In this document: positions 9,244-21,777 of the stretch, piece after piece
Numbering within the stretch: position 1 is the stretch's first letter
How the letters are laid out: each line of letters opens with the position of its first letter
NCBI RefSeq assembly: GCF_900114605.1
Contig: NZ_FOTP01000001.1
Span: forward strand, 496,001-560,000
DNA from: Bradyrhizobium sp. NFR13
GTDB lineage: Bacteria; Pseudomonadota; Alphaproteobacteria; Rhizobiales; Xanthobacteraceae
DNA: 64,000 bases
Direction of reading: 5' to 3'
The notes under the pieces: generated by a model
Database searches by the model: none
What the model saw: the letters and a program-made list of their open reading frames with translations, nothing else
What the model was told of the DNA's origin: nothing
Made by a program: the position numbers and the translations under genes

Positions 9244-10497
9244 TCACGCCGGCTGCGCAACCGCCCGCTCGACCGGCTTCTCGACGATTGGCAGATTGAT
9301 CAGCGCCGACAACACACCAAACAGCACCGACAGCCACCACACCGGCGTGTAGGAGCCAAACTTGTCGAACACAATGCCGCCCAGCCAGGCGCCCAGGAAG
9401 CCGCCGACCTGATGGCTGAAGAAGGCAAAGCCATACAGTGTTGCCAGCCAGCGGGTGCCGAACATCAGCGACACCAGGCTTGATGTCGGCGGTACGGTGG
9501 AGAGCCAGGCAAGCCCGCTGATGGCGCCGAAGACGAGCGCCGAGGTGGTCGTCAGCGGCAGCATGATAAAGGCCACCGTCGCCAGCGCGCGGGTGAAGTA
9601 GATGAAGGAGAGGATGTAGCGCTTCGGCAGTTTGCCCTGCACATAGCCGACCGTCAGCGAGCCGATGATGTTGAACAGGCCGATGATGGCAATCACCCAG
9701 CCGCCCACAGCCGCCGGCAAGCCGCGATCGACCAGATAGGCCGGCAGATGCATGGTGATGAAAGCGAGCTGGAAGCCACAGGTGAAGAAGCCCAGCACCA
9801 GGAGCACATAGGAGCGATGGCCGAAGGCTTCCGTGAGTGCGCTCTTGAACGACTGCTTCTGCGCCACCGGCGCGTCGGCGGACGCAGCACTCGCGGTCGG
9901 AGTCGCCAACGCAAGCGACAACGGGATCACCAGCAACATCAGCACCGCGAACACCGTGAGCGTCGCCTGCCACCCGGTGTTGTCGATCATCGCCACTGTG
10001 AAAGGCGCGAAAATGAACTGGCCGAACGAGCCTGCGGCGGTGCCGGCGCCGAGCGCGATGCCGCGCCATTCCGGCGGCACCAGTTTGCCGAAGGCGGACA
10101 GCACCAGATTGAACGAGCAACCCGACAGGCCAAAACCGATCAGCAGTCCAGCGCTGATATTCAGCTCGAGCGGTGTCGAGGAATAGCGCATCATCAGCAA
10201 ACCAGCCGCATAGAGGAAGGCGCCGATGCAGATCACGCGCACGCTGCCGAACTTGTCGGCGACGGCGCCGGCGAAAGGCTGGCCGATGCCCCAGAGCAGG
10301 TTTTGCACGGCGAAGGCGAGCGCGAAAACGTCACGACCCCAGCCGAACTCCTGGCTGAAAGGCTGCATGAAGAAGCCGACGCTGGAACGCGGCCCGAAGG
10401 TCAGCATGCCGATCAGCGATCCGCAGATGATGATCACCAGCGGCGTACGCCAGCCCAAACCAGATGCCGGGCGCGTCGCGCCGTCAATTGCCGCCAT
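9244..10497 (-). CDS. MFS transporter (OxlT/monocarboxylate-type)
   Basis: Twelve-helix major facilitator of 417 residues. Signature stretches include LLWGIGQPFAGAVADKFG (motif A-like loop), GLSGCSFNLVLSAFGKLVPP, and in the second half GSLTVGYVQGKLPKRYIL and HQVGGFLGAWLGG. These resemble the oxalate/formate and monocarboxylate branch. The start at 10497 follows GGGGAAACGAC; a possible start 11 codons upstream lacks this. It stands alone on the minus strand between the riboswitch and a terminator, so the substrate cannot be read from context. Confidence 0.85.
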   Translation of the reverse strand: MAAIDGATRPASGLGWRTPLVIIICGSLIGMLTFGPRSSVGFFMQPFSQEFGWGRDVFALAFAVQNLLWGIGQPFAGAVADKFGSVRVICIGAFLYAAGLLMMRYSSTPLELNISAGLLIGFGLSGCSFNLVLSAFGKLVPPEWRGIALGAGTAAGSFGQFIFAPFTVAMIDNTGWQATLTVFAVLMLLVIPLSLALATPTASAASADAPVAQKQSFKSALTEAFGHRSYVLLVLGFFTCGFQLAFITMHLPAYLVDRGLPAAVGGWVIAIIGLFNIIGSLTVGYVQGKLPKRYILSFIYFTRALATVAFIMLPLTTTSALVFGAISGLAWLSTVPPTSSLVSLMFGTRWLATLYGFAFFSHQVGGFLGAWLGGIVFDKFGSYTPVWWLSVLFGVLSALINLPIVEKPVERAVAQPA

Positions 10498-10705
10498 GTC
10501 GTTTCCCCGGATCAAATTCGGATTGAACATTCAGCCGGCCCAAGAGCGCAAGCCCGGTCCGGATTGGACGGGAGATTAATGCATTCGCATGGAAATCCCA
10601 ATGGCGATGATGGGGATTTCGGGGGATGCATTGCTGGGATGCAGGGCCACGCAGACGTCATCACAGCCCAGGGTCGGGATAACATTCTGCGGAATCCGGA
10701 ATGAA

Positions 10706-10735
10706 AAGAGCGATGCCGGGCATGGCATCGCTCTT
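10706..10735 (-). terminator. Rho-independent terminator of the cell wall hydrolase gene
   Basis: A perfect 12-bp stem (AAGAGCGATGCC / GGCATCGCTCTT) with a 6-base loop is followed on the minus strand by TTTTC. It lies 28 bases past the stop of the hydrolase gene. Confidence 0.8.
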
Positions 10736-10763
10736 GGCAGGCTCGGAGGTAAAGTCGTGGCTG

Positions 10764-12218
10764 TTACGGCTTGATTTCGGAGAGCTTGGCGGAGATTTCC
10801 GCCGTCTGCGCCGCAGTGCCCCAGCTTGGTGCTTCGCTGCCGTCGCCCCAGTTACGTGGGCGATAGAAGGAGTGCACGCCGGTCTTATACATCTTCTTCA
10901 TCTCGCGGACCCAGGACGGGTGCACCCAATAGGCATGGTAATGTGTGGACTTCGCGACTTCCGGCAGCCAGATCCGGCCGTCCAGCGTCGCCTTCGCGAT
11001 CTTGCGGGCGCGCTCCCACATATCCGGCTCTTTCACGACATCCGGAATGCCGTCGCAGGCGAAGGTGAACTGGCAGGCCAGGCGGCGATGCTTGTTCTGA
11101 TAGACCACGCCGCAAACTGTCGTGGGATAGAAGCCCGAGAACACGCGGTTCATCACCACCTGCGCCACCGCCATCTGGCCACGTACCGCCTCGCCGCGGG
11201 CCTCAAAATAGATGGCTTCCGTCAGACATTTTTCCTGCTTGCCGCGGGTCTGCTCGGTGAGGCCCATACGTTCGGCCGGCGTCTTCGCACGCTGATTGGC
11301 GCTGTTGACCTCGCCTTTGCCGGCAACGCTTTCGCCGCCGTCGGTCGGGTTGATCGCCGCATTCGGCACCACCGCCGTAGCCTTCATGTCCGGGTCGAGG
11401 CTTGAGCCCGGCATGGCCATGCCGGACACGGCTGTGCCTGGCATTACGATGGTCGGCTCTTCGCCGGGCTGCCAGCGTTCCATTGTCTCGACCGATGCGC
11501 CAAGCGACGAGCTACCGAAAAACAGGCTCGCGGTTTTCACAGAGAAGCCGTCCTTGGCCGGCGCCGGCTCGACGGGGATTACCGCTGCATCGGTCTTGGC
11601 GTCCTCGGTGGGCTGCACAGGCTGCGATGTGTCGTATTGAGCGAGCGGCGGGGCACGCAGCGCTTCATCGAGTTCGGGATCGAGCGGGGCATGCTGCACG
11701 GCCGGCAGTGCATCGACGGTCTTCGCGCCCATCACCGATCTGTTGTCGTCGAATAAATCCTGTCTGGCCGGCTCATCGGGCGCCACGATCTCCGGCGCGC
11801 GGATGGCGAGGCGATCGCCTTTCAGCGAGCGATCCACTTTCGGAAAATCGGCGGCTTCATAGCGGCGGGGCGGCTGCGCCAACGGATTGCGGGTCAGTGC
11901 ACCGGTGATGTCAGTCAGCGCTCCGCTGGCGGCGATGCCGGAATTGTCGAGGCTGGCGAGTTGCAAGGTCGGATTGCGCGAGGCCGTGCCCATTGGGCGA
12001 CCGAACGAGAATGTCGCAACCTGGATGGAGGAGACGGCGGGCGCGAACACGCGCTTCTGCCAGCGTTCGGTCACGCCCGGCTGGCGAGCCAGCAGCGAGG
12101 CGATGTCCTGATAGCCAGATTCTGTCGGGGCCAATGCGAAAACGCAGAGACCGAAGCCGAAGAACGCGCCACGCGCGCCCTTCGGCCGGTTACGCAGTAC
12201 TAACATCGATACGCTCAC
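10764..12218 (-). CDS. SleB-type cell wall hydrolase with long N-terminal region
   Basis: A 484-residue envelope protein ending in a Hydrolase_2 (SleB-like) domain, residues about 330-455. Members cut peptidoglycan. Seen are LTEAIYFEARGE, with the likely catalytic Glu, then GQMAVAQVVMNRV, CGVVYQNKHRR, CQFTFACDG and STHYHAYWVHPSWV. A hydrophobic segment near residues 18-33 (GAFFGFGLCVFALAP) can serve as anchor or signal. Residues 35-320 are low-complexity, Pro/Ala/Asp-rich, and probably disordered. The start is uncertain: GTG at 12218 or ATG at 12206. It is transcribed alone with its own terminator. Confidence 0.85.
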   Translation of the reverse strand: MSVSMLVLRNRPKGARGAFFGFGLCVFALAPTESGYQDIASLLARQPGVTERWQKRVFAPAVSSIQVATFSFGRPMGTASRNPTLQLASLDNSGIAASGALTDITGALTRNPLAQPPRRYEAADFPKVDRSLKGDRLAIRAPEIVAPDEPARQDLFDDNRSVMGAKTVDALPAVQHAPLDPELDEALRAPPLAQYDTSQPVQPTEDAKTDAAVIPVEPAPAKDGFSVKTASLFFGSSSLGASVETMERWQPGEEPTIVMPGTAVSGMAMPGSSLDPDMKATAVVPNAAINPTDGGESVAGKGEVNSANQRAKTPAERMGLTEQTRGKQEKCLTEAIYFEARGEAVRGQMAVAQVVMNRVFSGFYPTTVCGVVYQNKHRRLACQFTFACDGIPDVVKEPDMWERARKIAKATLDGRIWLPEVAKSTHYHAYWVHPSWVREMKKMYKTGVHSFYRPRNWGDGSEAPSWGTAAQTAEISAKLSEIKP

Positions 12219-12512
12219 GCAACGCTTACACCAGCATCGCCCTGCACGGCACTAATCTGCACATCCGTACATTTCGATCTATTTCGTTAGTACGGAATCA
12301 AAGTTGCCGCGGAGTTAATCGGCGATGCAACGACGCCACACGCAAGCTGTACGAACGCAGCGCAAAATCATTCGAAAGCCTTGGTAAACCGCGGCTCCAC
12401 AAAAGTAGTAAACATCGCGTTGACAAAGATGATGAAGAGAAATTTGCACGCGCGTGAAAATGTTTGCGAGTTCCATTCCGACGCACGAACAAACACGGCA
12501 TGAGGCACGCAA
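12219..12512. other. AT-richer intergenic region upstream of the cell wall hydrolase gene
   Basis: About 290 bases, visibly poorer in GC than the flanking genes, containing the hydrolase promoter on the minus strand. Short frames exist on both strands but none has a good start site or recognisable product. No repeat or RNA element was identified. Confidence 0.4.
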
Positions 12513-12547
12513 TAAAAATGGCCGGGGGAACTCCCCGGCCATTTTTC
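12513..12547 (-). terminator. Rho-independent terminator of ppdK
   Basis: The stem GGCCGGGG / CCCCGGCC, extended by flanking AAAAAT/ATTTTT pairs, has an AGTT-type loop. On the minus strand it ends in CCATTTTTATTG, 24 bases past the ppdK stop. The symmetric T-runs make it potentially bidirectional. Confidence 0.85.
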
Positions 12548-12570
12548 AGATCATGAAATCAGCGAAGCAC

Positions 12571-15531
<2,961 letters not shown>

Positions 15532-15649
15532 GGTTCTCAATCAATCCGCGAGAGGAAACGACAGGGAAATGTGCCGCGTTACACCACGTTTCAGGGACGT
15601 GGCGCAAGCAGCCCGGAGGTACCTGTGTAGGTAATAGCCGTGTCAGAAT

Positions 15650-15808
15650 TTAGCCGATTTTGAGCAGCTTGAAGACGCCGAGCCCGACCAGCCCGATAAA
15701 GATCAAATAGATCGCGACGATGAAGTTCAGCAATCGCGGCATCAACAGGATCATGACTCCAGCGATGAGCGCGACGATCGGCTGGATATGAGCTGCCGTG
15801 ATGACCAT
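15650..15808 (-). CDS. DUF3096 small membrane protein
   Basis: A 52-residue protein of the DUF3096 family. After MVITAAHIQ there are two hydrophobic helices, PIVALIAGVMILLMP and LLNFIVAIYLIFIGLVGLG, ending in VFKLLKIG. The PxxALIAGxxIL-P-LLN-xVAIYLIxIG pattern is the family signature. GGAG stands eight bases before the ATG. The function is unknown; the family is small integral membrane proteins. It is upstream of ppdK on the same strand, 118 bases away, and may be co-transcribed or independent. Confidence 0.85.
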   Translation of the reverse strand: MVITAAHIQPIVALIAGVMILLMPRLLNFIVAIYLIFIGLVGLGVFKLLKIG

Positions 15809-16057
15809 GGACTATCTCCGTGAAGGGAATCGATTCGGCGCAATGCGCACTGCGGGGATTTAGCAGCATAAAGACGCCCTGCCCATCAATGGGTTCCCGC
15901 ATACCTGCATGCAATGCATCAAAAACCAGCAATTGCGGGCGGAAAATTCCGGAACGATCGCTGGCCGCATGCATTGGCCGACGGTGAATAAATCAGACCA
16001 GGCTGGATGGCACAGACGGCGAAGCAAGCCGGACATCGTTTCACGAAGGAGAACACC

Positions 16058-16423
16058 ATGCGTAACAAACTCATTGCAGCGGCGGCCCTCGTCGGCGCGC
16101 TCGGCGCACCGCTGGCCGTCCAGGCACAGGGCGTCACCGTCGGTGTATCGGGCGGCGATCGTGTGATCGTCGACAACAACGATCCGGATGGCATCACCGT
16201 GCAGGAGCGTCCGGCCTTTCGTGAATATGTGGTGCGCGAACGCGTACCGGCCTTCACCGTGCCGGATCGCATCGTGGTCGGCACAACGCTGCCTGAGGCC
16301 GGGGTGACCTATTACGACGTCCCGCAGACGGTGGCGACGACACCGTATCGCTACACGGTCGTCAATGGTCAGACGGTTCTGGTGGAGCCGCGCTCACGCC
16401 GCATCGTGCAGGTCATCGACTAG
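16058..16423 (+). CDS. DUF1236 exported protein
   Basis: A 121-residue secreted protein with a signal peptide (MRNKLIAAAALVGALGAPLAVQAQ) and a DUF1236-type C-terminus. The pattern YYDVPQTVATTPYRYTVVNGQ then VLVEPRSRRIVQVID is what Rhizobiales members share. AAGGAG lies seven bases before the ATG at 16058; an in-frame start 17 codons upstream is therefore not used. The role is unknown. It is a single gene followed by a strong terminator. Confidence 0.85.
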   Translation: MRNKLIAAAALVGALGAPLAVQAQGVTVGVSGGDRVIVDNNDPDGITVQERPAFREYVVRERVPAFTVPDRIVVGTTLPEAGVTYYDVPQTVATTPYRYTVVNGQTVLVEPRSRRIVQVID

Positions 16424-16480
16424 CGCATCATGGCTGACACAGGATTCGTTCGGGCGCCGCGAATGGCGACCGGGCGAAGA

Positions 16481-16522
16481 AGCCCCGCCCCGGTCATCCC
16501 CCACCGGGCGGGGCTTTTTTCT
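16481..16522 (+). terminator. Rho-independent terminator of the DUF1236 gene
   Basis: GCCCCGCCC and GGGCGGGGC form a GC stem around a 15-base inner part that can extend the pairing, followed by TTTTTTC on the plus strand. Confidence 0.85.
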
Positions 16523-16532
16523 TTGCGCGCGA

Positions 16533-17633
16533 CTACGAACTCTTCAGCAGCGACAGGATGTGATTGGTCGACTTGTAGCTCGCCACCGCATTGTCGCGGA
16601 AGCTCGGCGTCCAGTTCGACGCAAGGCGCTCCTCGTCGCTCATGCCCGAATAGACATTGAGGATGCCGAGACTGAGCTGGCTGGGATCTCCGCTCTTCTG
16701 GCTGGCCTGCAACGCTTCGAGAATGCTGGCGCGATTGCGGGCATCGAGCACCTGCTTGGCGGCAAAGCTCTCCTCCTTCGAGAACAGACCATCCTGATTG
16801 AGTGAGATCGCCGAGAGCGAACGATTGTCGACCGCCGAGAAATCCGCAAGCTGGCCGGTTTTGCGCCCGCTGTCGTAAACCAGTTCGCCCTTGCCCGCCT
16901 CTTTCGCCGCCTTGGCTTGCGCATCCAGCGCCGCGCGCGCGCTCTTCGCAACGGTGGCGATGTCCTTGACGGGCACGCTCGTATCCGGCTGCGCGAGATA
17001 GGCCGCGACGGGATCGTTGGCGATGCCTGACGGCGCCTTGGTCGGTGTCTGCTCGGTCGCCTGAATGCCCTTCAGCACGGCCTCGCGCTGCGCGGACCAG
17101 GCCGCCGAGGCTTTCTCTTCGCTGCCCGCGGCATCGAGATAATTCAGCGCCGCCTTGTAGATGCCGCTGAAATCGCCGGTGAGCTTGGCCGTCCCCGCGG
17201 CAGGCGCCAGCGCCGCATTGAAGCGATTGCCCAGTTCGGCCTGGGCGACCTTCTGCTCGTCGGCGGTGAAGGTGCCGCCATTGTTGGTGGCCATGGCATA
17301 GAGCGAGCGGCGATCCAGCGTCGAGAGATCGATGGTCAGCTTGCCGTTGGCATCCAGCGGCCCCGTCGCTTTCGCGGCCACATATTGGGCCGCCAGCTTC
17401 GCCCTGACATCCGTGATGACGGTCGCGATATCCTTGTCGGAGCCGGAGCTCGCCAGCTTCGCCCGCGCTGCCTCCGACAGCGTCAGATTGGTCGCCGCGT
17501 CCGACGAAGACGACGATGCGCTCTCATTGCTGTTGAGCGCATTGGCCAGCGACGGCTGGGCGGTGGCGGCGGCGCGCGCATAGGCGGAGCCGTAATTGGC
17601 ATAGGGATTGAGGCCGGTATTGACCGAAGTCAT
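16533..17633 (-). CDS. Hypothetical protein with two related helical modules
   Basis: A 366-residue protein without signal peptide or membrane helix. It begins with a Ser/Ala-rich stretch (SNESASSSSSDAATN). It contains an internal duplication: a module around residues 65-145 (DIATVITDVRAKL, LDRRSLYAMATNNGGTFTADE) reappears around 225-310 (DIATVAKSARAAL, VDNRSLSAISLNQDGLFSKEE). The NNGG-TFTADE and NQDG-LFSKEE turns look like degenerate EF-hand loops. AAGGAT precedes the ATG. I do not recognise a named family. It is flanked by terminators and repeats and seems to be transcribed alone. Confidence 0.7.
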   Translation of the reverse strand: MTSVNTGLNPYANYGSAYARAAATAQPSLANALNSNESASSSSSDAATNLTLSEAARAKLASSGSDKDIATVITDVRAKLAAQYVAAKATGPLDANGKLTIDLSTLDRRSLYAMATNNGGTFTADEQKVAQAELGNRFNAALAPAAGTAKLTGDFSGIYKAALNYLDAAGSEEKASAAWSAQREAVLKGIQATEQTPTKAPSGIANDPVAAYLAQPDTSVPVKDIATVAKSARAALDAQAKAAKEAGKGELVYDSGRKTGQLADFSAVDNRSLSAISLNQDGLFSKEESFAAKQVLDARNRASILEALQASQKSGDPSQLSLGILNVYSGMSDEERLASNWTPSFRDNAVASYKSTNHILSLLKSS

Positions 17634-17794
17634 GGGCGATCCTTGGGCAGTCCTGCCCGCGCTGGGAAGCGACGGTTAAGAAACCGTTACGGAACCGGAC
17701 CATTTCAAGGGTTGGTTAATGTAAGGTAAATGTTTCGGGAGATTGCTGGAAATATCGCGTCAGCCGACGACTGCCGCGCCCTAGGTTCAATCTC

Positions 17795-17877
17795 CGTCAT
17801 GCCCGGCCTCGTGCCGGGTATCCACGCCTCGGCGACAGAGAAAGACGTGGATGGCCGGGTCAAGCCCGGCCATGACG
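17795..17877. repeat. Palindromic intergenic repeat, copy 1
   Basis: CGTCATGCCCGGC... GTATCCACG pairs with CGTGGATGGCCGGG... GGCCATGACG, making a long imperfect hairpin. A related copy occurs at 32031-32133. Elements of this type are dispersed in Bradyrhizobium-like genomes. Confidence 0.75.
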
Positions 17878-17901
17878 TGGGGAGAGGCCCGTGTGTAAGC
17901 C

Positions 17902-20139
17902 TTAGTCTTGGATCTTCGAGAAATCCGCCACCGCACGCGTCGCCGCGCGGATCTCGTTCAACAGCTTCAGACGATTTTCGCGCACCGCCGCATCGTCGTC
18001 ATTGACCTTCACCTTGTCGAAGAACGCATCGACGGCCGGACGCAGCTTGGCCATGGCAGTCATCGCGCCGGCGAAGTCTTCCTTGGCGACTGCCGCGCTC
18101 GCTTCCGGACCGACCTCGGCAATCGCCCTGGCCAATGCCTTTTCTTCATCGAGCTTGAACAACGCGGCATCCGGCGCGCCGTCGAACTTGCGCTTGTCCT
18201 TCTTCTCCTCGATGGCGAGGATGTTGTTGGCGCGCTTGGTGCCGGCCAACAGATTCTTGCCGTCATCGCTGTCGAGGAATTTGCCGAGTGCTTCGACGCG
18301 GCGGACGACCATCAGCAGATCATCCTGACCGTCAATCGTAGCTTTGACAAGATCATGCCGGGCACCTTGATCACGAAGCTGCCCCTCGAGTCTCTCTGCT
18401 AGGTAATTCAAGAGGTCTGCTGCAATCTTGCTTGTAAATTCACTCGCAAACTTGTCTGCCTCTGCTTGTGCAGCAACTTCGGAAACAGGCTCACTAAACT
18501 CAAGCATCTTTTGCTCGACAACAAAATTCGTCACGACAACGTTCAGCAGGAGATGATGCTTCTTACCTTCTGACGATGGGTGCTGATCAATCTGAATCCC
18601 CCTCCGAACAAGCTTCCAGATGAGCTCAACCAAGTTTAGCCGAAGATTGTTATCAAGGATTAGACGGATAACGCCCAATGCGGCTCTACGCAGGGCATAA
18701 GGGTCCTTGCTACCAGTCGGCTTCTCTTTGATTATCCAGAAACCTCGCAATGCATCAAGCTTGTCAGCCAACGCAACTGCGACACTTACAAGATTAGTAG
18801 GCACCCAATCTGTCGGTCCTTGCGGCTTATAGTGTTCCTCACTCGCAGCCGCGACCGAAGAGTCTTCTCCTTGCGCGAGCAGATAATATTTTCCCATAAT
18901 TCCTTGAAGTTCAGGAAACTCACCTACGACTTCACTTAGGCGGTCGGCTCGGGCCAGTCGCGCTGCTCGTTTGGTCTTTTCCGGATCAGCATTAATCAAC
19001 AGCGCCAATTCGACTGCTAAACGCTCAACACGCGCGACATGATCCGATTCCCAACCCAGCTTCTCGTGAAACACGATCTGCTCGAATTTCGGCAGCCGGT
19101 CTTCGAGCTTCGTCTTGAGATCCGTCTCGTAAAAGAACTTGGCATCCGACAGGCGCGCGCGGATGACGCGCTCGTTGCCGGCGATGATCGCGGTGCCACC
19201 GTCGCTCGCCTCTATATTGGCGGTGATGATGAACTTGTTGGTCAGCTTCTGGGTCTTGGGATCGCGGACCACAAAACATTTCTGGTTGGCGCGGATGGTG
19301 GCACGGATCACTTCATCGGGGATCGACAGGAAGTCCTTGTCGAACGAGCCCATCAGCACCACCGGCCATTCGACCAGGCCCGCGACTTCGTCGAGCAGGG
19401 CGGGGTCTTCGACCAGCTCATAGCCCTGCGCGAACGTCAGCTGCCGCGCATCGGCCAGGATGATCTCCTTGCGGCGCTCGGGGTCGAGCACGACCTTGGC
19501 GGCCTGCAGCTTCGCCACATAGTCGTCGAAGCGACGCACCTGGATCGCATCAGGCGCGAGGAAGCGATGGCCGTAGGTGGTCTGGCCGACACTGACGCCG
19601 CTGAGGTCGAACTGCACCACTTCCGGCTCTTCGGTCTCGATGCCGAACGTGGCGACGATGGAATGCAGCGGACGCACCCAGGTCAGGGCGCTGGACTTCG
19701 CCGAGAGCTCGCCCCAGCGCATCTGCTTGGGCCACGGGAAGGTGCGAATGATGAGCGGCAGGATTTCGGCGAGCACGTCGACGGCCGGCTTGCCCGGCTT
19801 CTCGGTGAGCGCAATGTAGAAATCGCCTTTGGGATCGCGCTGGATCTTGGCTTCGTCGAGCGAGTTGAGACCGGTCGCTTTCAGGAAGCCCAGGATCGCC
19901 GCTTCGGCGCCGCCCACACGAGGTCCCTTGCGCTCCTGCTTGAGGTCCGGCTGCCGCGCGGGAATGCCGTGTACGGTAAGTGCGAGGCGCCGCGGCGTCG
20001 CGAAAGCCTTGGCACCTTCATAGACGAGGCCTTCGGCAACCAGTCGGTCGGTCACCATGCGGCGCAGATCCTCCGCCGCCTTGGCCTGCATGCGGGCAGG
20101 GATTTCTTCGGAGAACAGTTCGAGGAGAAGATCGGGCAT
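17902..20139 (-). CDS. glyS: Glycyl-tRNA synthetase beta subunit
   Basis: Beta subunit (745 residues) of the alpha2beta2 glycyl-tRNA synthetase, which charges tRNA-Gly in the cytosol. It starts [18 protein letters not shown], the family's standard N-terminus. GlyQ's stop and the GlyS start overlap by one base (TGATG). The frame is open 50 codons upstream, but that is antisense-like extension inside glyQ. Residues ~370-603 (about 18330-19030) are encoded by DNA with much lower GC and different codons from the rest, although the frame and conserved blocks stay intact. This suggests replacement of part of the gene by a homologue from another lineage. Confidence 0.95.
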   Translation of the reverse strand: MPDLLLELFSEEIPARMQAKAAEDLRRMVTDRLVAEGLVYEGAKAFATPRRLALTVHGIPARQPDLKQERKGPRVGGAEAAILGFLKATGLNSLDEAKIQRDPKGDFYIALTEKPGKPAVDVLAEILPLIIRTFPWPKQMRWGELSAKSSALTWVRPLHSIVATFGIETEEPEVVQFDLSGVSVGQTTYGHRFLAPDAIQVRRFDDYVAKLQAAKVVLDPERRKEIILADARQLTFAQGYELVEDPALLDEVAGLVEWPVVLMGSFDKDFLSIPDEVIRATIRANQKCFVVRDPKTQKLTNKFIITANIEASDGGTAIIAGNERVIRARLSDAKFFYETDLKTKLEDRLPKFEQIVFHEKLGWESDHVARVERLAVELALLINADPEKTKRAARLARADRLSEVVGEFPELQGIMGKYYLLAQGEDSSVAAASEEHYKPQGPTDWVPTNLVSVAVALADKLDALRGFWIIKEKPTGSKDPYALRRAALGVIRLILDNNLRLNLVELIWKLVRRGIQIDQHPSSEGKKHHLLLNVVVTNFVVEQKMLEFSEPVSEVAAQAEADKFASEFTSKIAADLLNYLAERLEGQLRDQGARHDLVKATIDGQDDLLMVVRRVEALGKFLDSDDGKNLLAGTKRANNILAIEEKKDKRKFDGAPDAALFKLDEEKALARAIAEVGPEASAAVAKEDFAGAMTAMAKLRPAVDAFFDKVKVNDDDAAVRENRLKLLNEIRAATRAVADFSKIQD

Positions 20140-21071
20140 CAGGCAGCACTTCCGGCTTCGGTATGCACCCACGCTTCGCCGCAGGCCTTGGCGAGTTCGC
20201 GGACGCGCATGATGTAGCTCTGGCGTTCTGTGACCGAGATCACGCCGCGCGCATCGAGCAGATTGAAAACATGGCTGGCCTTGATGCACTGGTCATAGGC
20301 CGGCAGCGCCATCAGGTGTTCTTCGCGCTTGCCGCCCTTCCAGCCGGCATCGAGATACTTCTTGCAGGCGGCCTCGGCCATCTTGAACTGCTCGAACAGC
20401 ATCGTGGTATCGGCATGTTCGAAATTGTGTCGCGAATATTCCTGCTCGGCCTGCAGGAAGACGTCGCCATAGGTCACCTTGTCGGCGCCGTCGCGGCCGT
20501 TGAAGTTGAGGTCGTAGACGCGGTCGACGCCCTGCACGTACATTGCGAGGCGTTCGAGACCGTAGGTGAGTTCGCCGGCGACCGGTGCGCATTCGACGCC
20601 CGCGACCTGCTGGAAATAGGTGAACTGGCTGACTTCCATGCCGTCGCACCAGCATTCCCAGCCAAGGCCCCAGGCTCCCAGCGTCGGGCTTTCCCAGTCG
20701 TCTTCGACGAAGCGCACGTCATGCAGCGCGGTGTCGATGCCGATGGCCTTCAGCGATTGCAGATAGAGATCCTGCAGGTTCGCCGGCGACGGCTTCATGA
20801 TCACCTGGAACTGGTAATAATGCTGCAGCCGGTTCGGGTTCTCGCCGTAACGGCCATCCTTCGGCCGGCGTGATGGCTGCACGTAGGCGGCCTTCCACGG
20901 CTTCGGCCCCAGCGCGCGCAAGGTGGTCGCGGGATGGAAGGTGCCGGCGCCCATTTCCATGTCGTAGGGCTGCAGGATCACGCAGCCCTGCTCGGCCCAA
21001 AACCGCTGCAGAGCGAGAATGAAGCCCTGGAACGAACGTTCCGGGCGCATGTGCGGAGGCAGGGAGTGCAT
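20139..21071 (-). CDS. glyQ: Glycyl-tRNA synthetase alpha subunit
   Basis: Alpha subunit (310 residues from the ATG at 21071) carrying the class II catalytic core of glycyl-tRNA synthetase. Seen are [33 protein letters not shown] (ATP/glycine site), [20 protein letters not shown], and the tail [23 protein letters not shown] 15 codons upstream (21116) is an alternative start without family support. It forms an overlapping operon with glyS. Confidence 0.96.
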   Translation of the reverse strand: MHSLPPHMRPERSFQGFILALQRFWAEQGCVILQPYDMEMGAGTFHPATTLRALGPKPWKAAYVQPSRRPKDGRYGENPNRLQHYYQFQVIMKPSPANLQDLYLQSLKAIGIDTALHDVRFVEDDWESPTLGAWGLGWECWCDGMEVSQFTYFQQVAGVECAPVAGELTYGLERLAMYVQGVDRVYDLNFNGRDGADKVTYGDVFLQAEQEYSRHNFEHADTTMLFEQFKMAEAACKKYLDAGWKGGKREEHLMALPAYDQCIKASHVFNLLDARGVISVTERQSYIMRVRELAKACGEAWVHTEAGSAA

Positions 21072-21477
21072 GGTGGTTTCTGGGCCGTTTTTCCGGGGAT
21101 TCGCCAAGGGGATCAAGGCGGATCAAAGCGCGCGGACCGTATCGGCGCGGCCTTGCGGAATCAAGGCAATGTGGCCCGATTTGGCGGTAGCCGACGGGTA
21201 ACCGCGCCGGCACATCGCCTGATCAGCAGGGGCAGTCGTTAAGTCCCGCGCACTATCCTGAATGGCATCGGTGGGAACGAACCCGGTCATCGGGACTTGC
21301 CCCACTGAACGGTCCGGCAACGACGGTTGCACGGACCGGAGACCTCCAAGTCTTAAGTTGTCCAAACGTCCAGGGCCAAGGGACCTCCAAGCCTGAAAGC
21401 CCAACTTTGTCGCCGGTCTCGAGGACGTGCCCCGTCCTCAGGCCGGCGCAAATGTTTTGGGGGCCTGTTTGCGGCTC
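21072..21477. other. Gene-free 400-base region with strong hairpins (possible structured RNA)
   Basis: No convincing gene lies here. Two strong hairpins do: 21310-21338 (CGGTCCGGCAAC / GGTTGCACGGACCG) and 21412-21447 (GCCGG + GAGGACG against CGTCCTC + CCGGC). Between them GACCTCCAAG occurs twice, at 21341 and 21382. The region could be a long leader of glyQ on the minus strand or an independent small RNA on either strand. I cannot match it to a known RNA family by eye. Confidence 0.35.
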
Positions 21478-21690
21478 CTAGCCCGGCCGATACGCGCCCG
21501 TGACGGGATCGCGGCGCAGGGTTGGGACTTCCGTGGTCCCGCTGCGTTCGGCCACCCGCGCCTGGCGGGCTTCTTCCAACTCATGATTGATCCGCTTGGC
21601 GGTTCTATAGGCCCAGCGGACAACGGCTGCGCTCCCGAGCGCGCCTGCAAGTGCGACCAGCGGCGGCATGTGTCGATTCCTGTCGTTCAT
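21478..21690 (-). CDS. Small hypothetical protein (70 aa)
   Basis: A 70-residue protein: a short charged N-terminus (MNDRNRHMPP), one hydrophobic helix (LVALAGALGSAAVVRWAYR) and a charged, helical C-terminal part ending RRDPVTGAYRPG. GGGGG lies six bases before the ATG at 21690, which is preferred over a start ten codons upstream. It is probably a membrane-anchored protein of unknown role. It sits between glyQ and the S49 protease on the same strand. Confidence 0.65.
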   Translation of the reverse strand: MNDRNRHMPPLVALAGALGSAAVVRWAYRTAKRINHELEEARQARVAERSGTTEVPTLRRDPVTGAYRPG

Positions 21691-21777
21691 CTCAAGCCCC
21701 CTGCGGATAGTCTCGCGCAAGTGCCGGTTTCCCGCAATTGGCTTTTAAGCCACCAAATGCCGCGCAATACCGTCCTG

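Noticed and set aside
15591-15974. 127-codon minus-strand frame overlapping the DUF3096 gene
   Set aside because: The overlapping 52-codon frame has the DUF3096 signature and a good ribosome site; the longer frame has neither.
20140-20289. N-terminal extension of glyS by 50 codons
   Set aside because: It lies inside glyQ in another phase and family members begin at [17 protein letters not shown].
21072-21477. T-box or glycine riboswitch upstream of glyQ
   Set aside because: No T-box sequence (TGGNACC) or conserved glycine aptamer core was visible on the minus strand.
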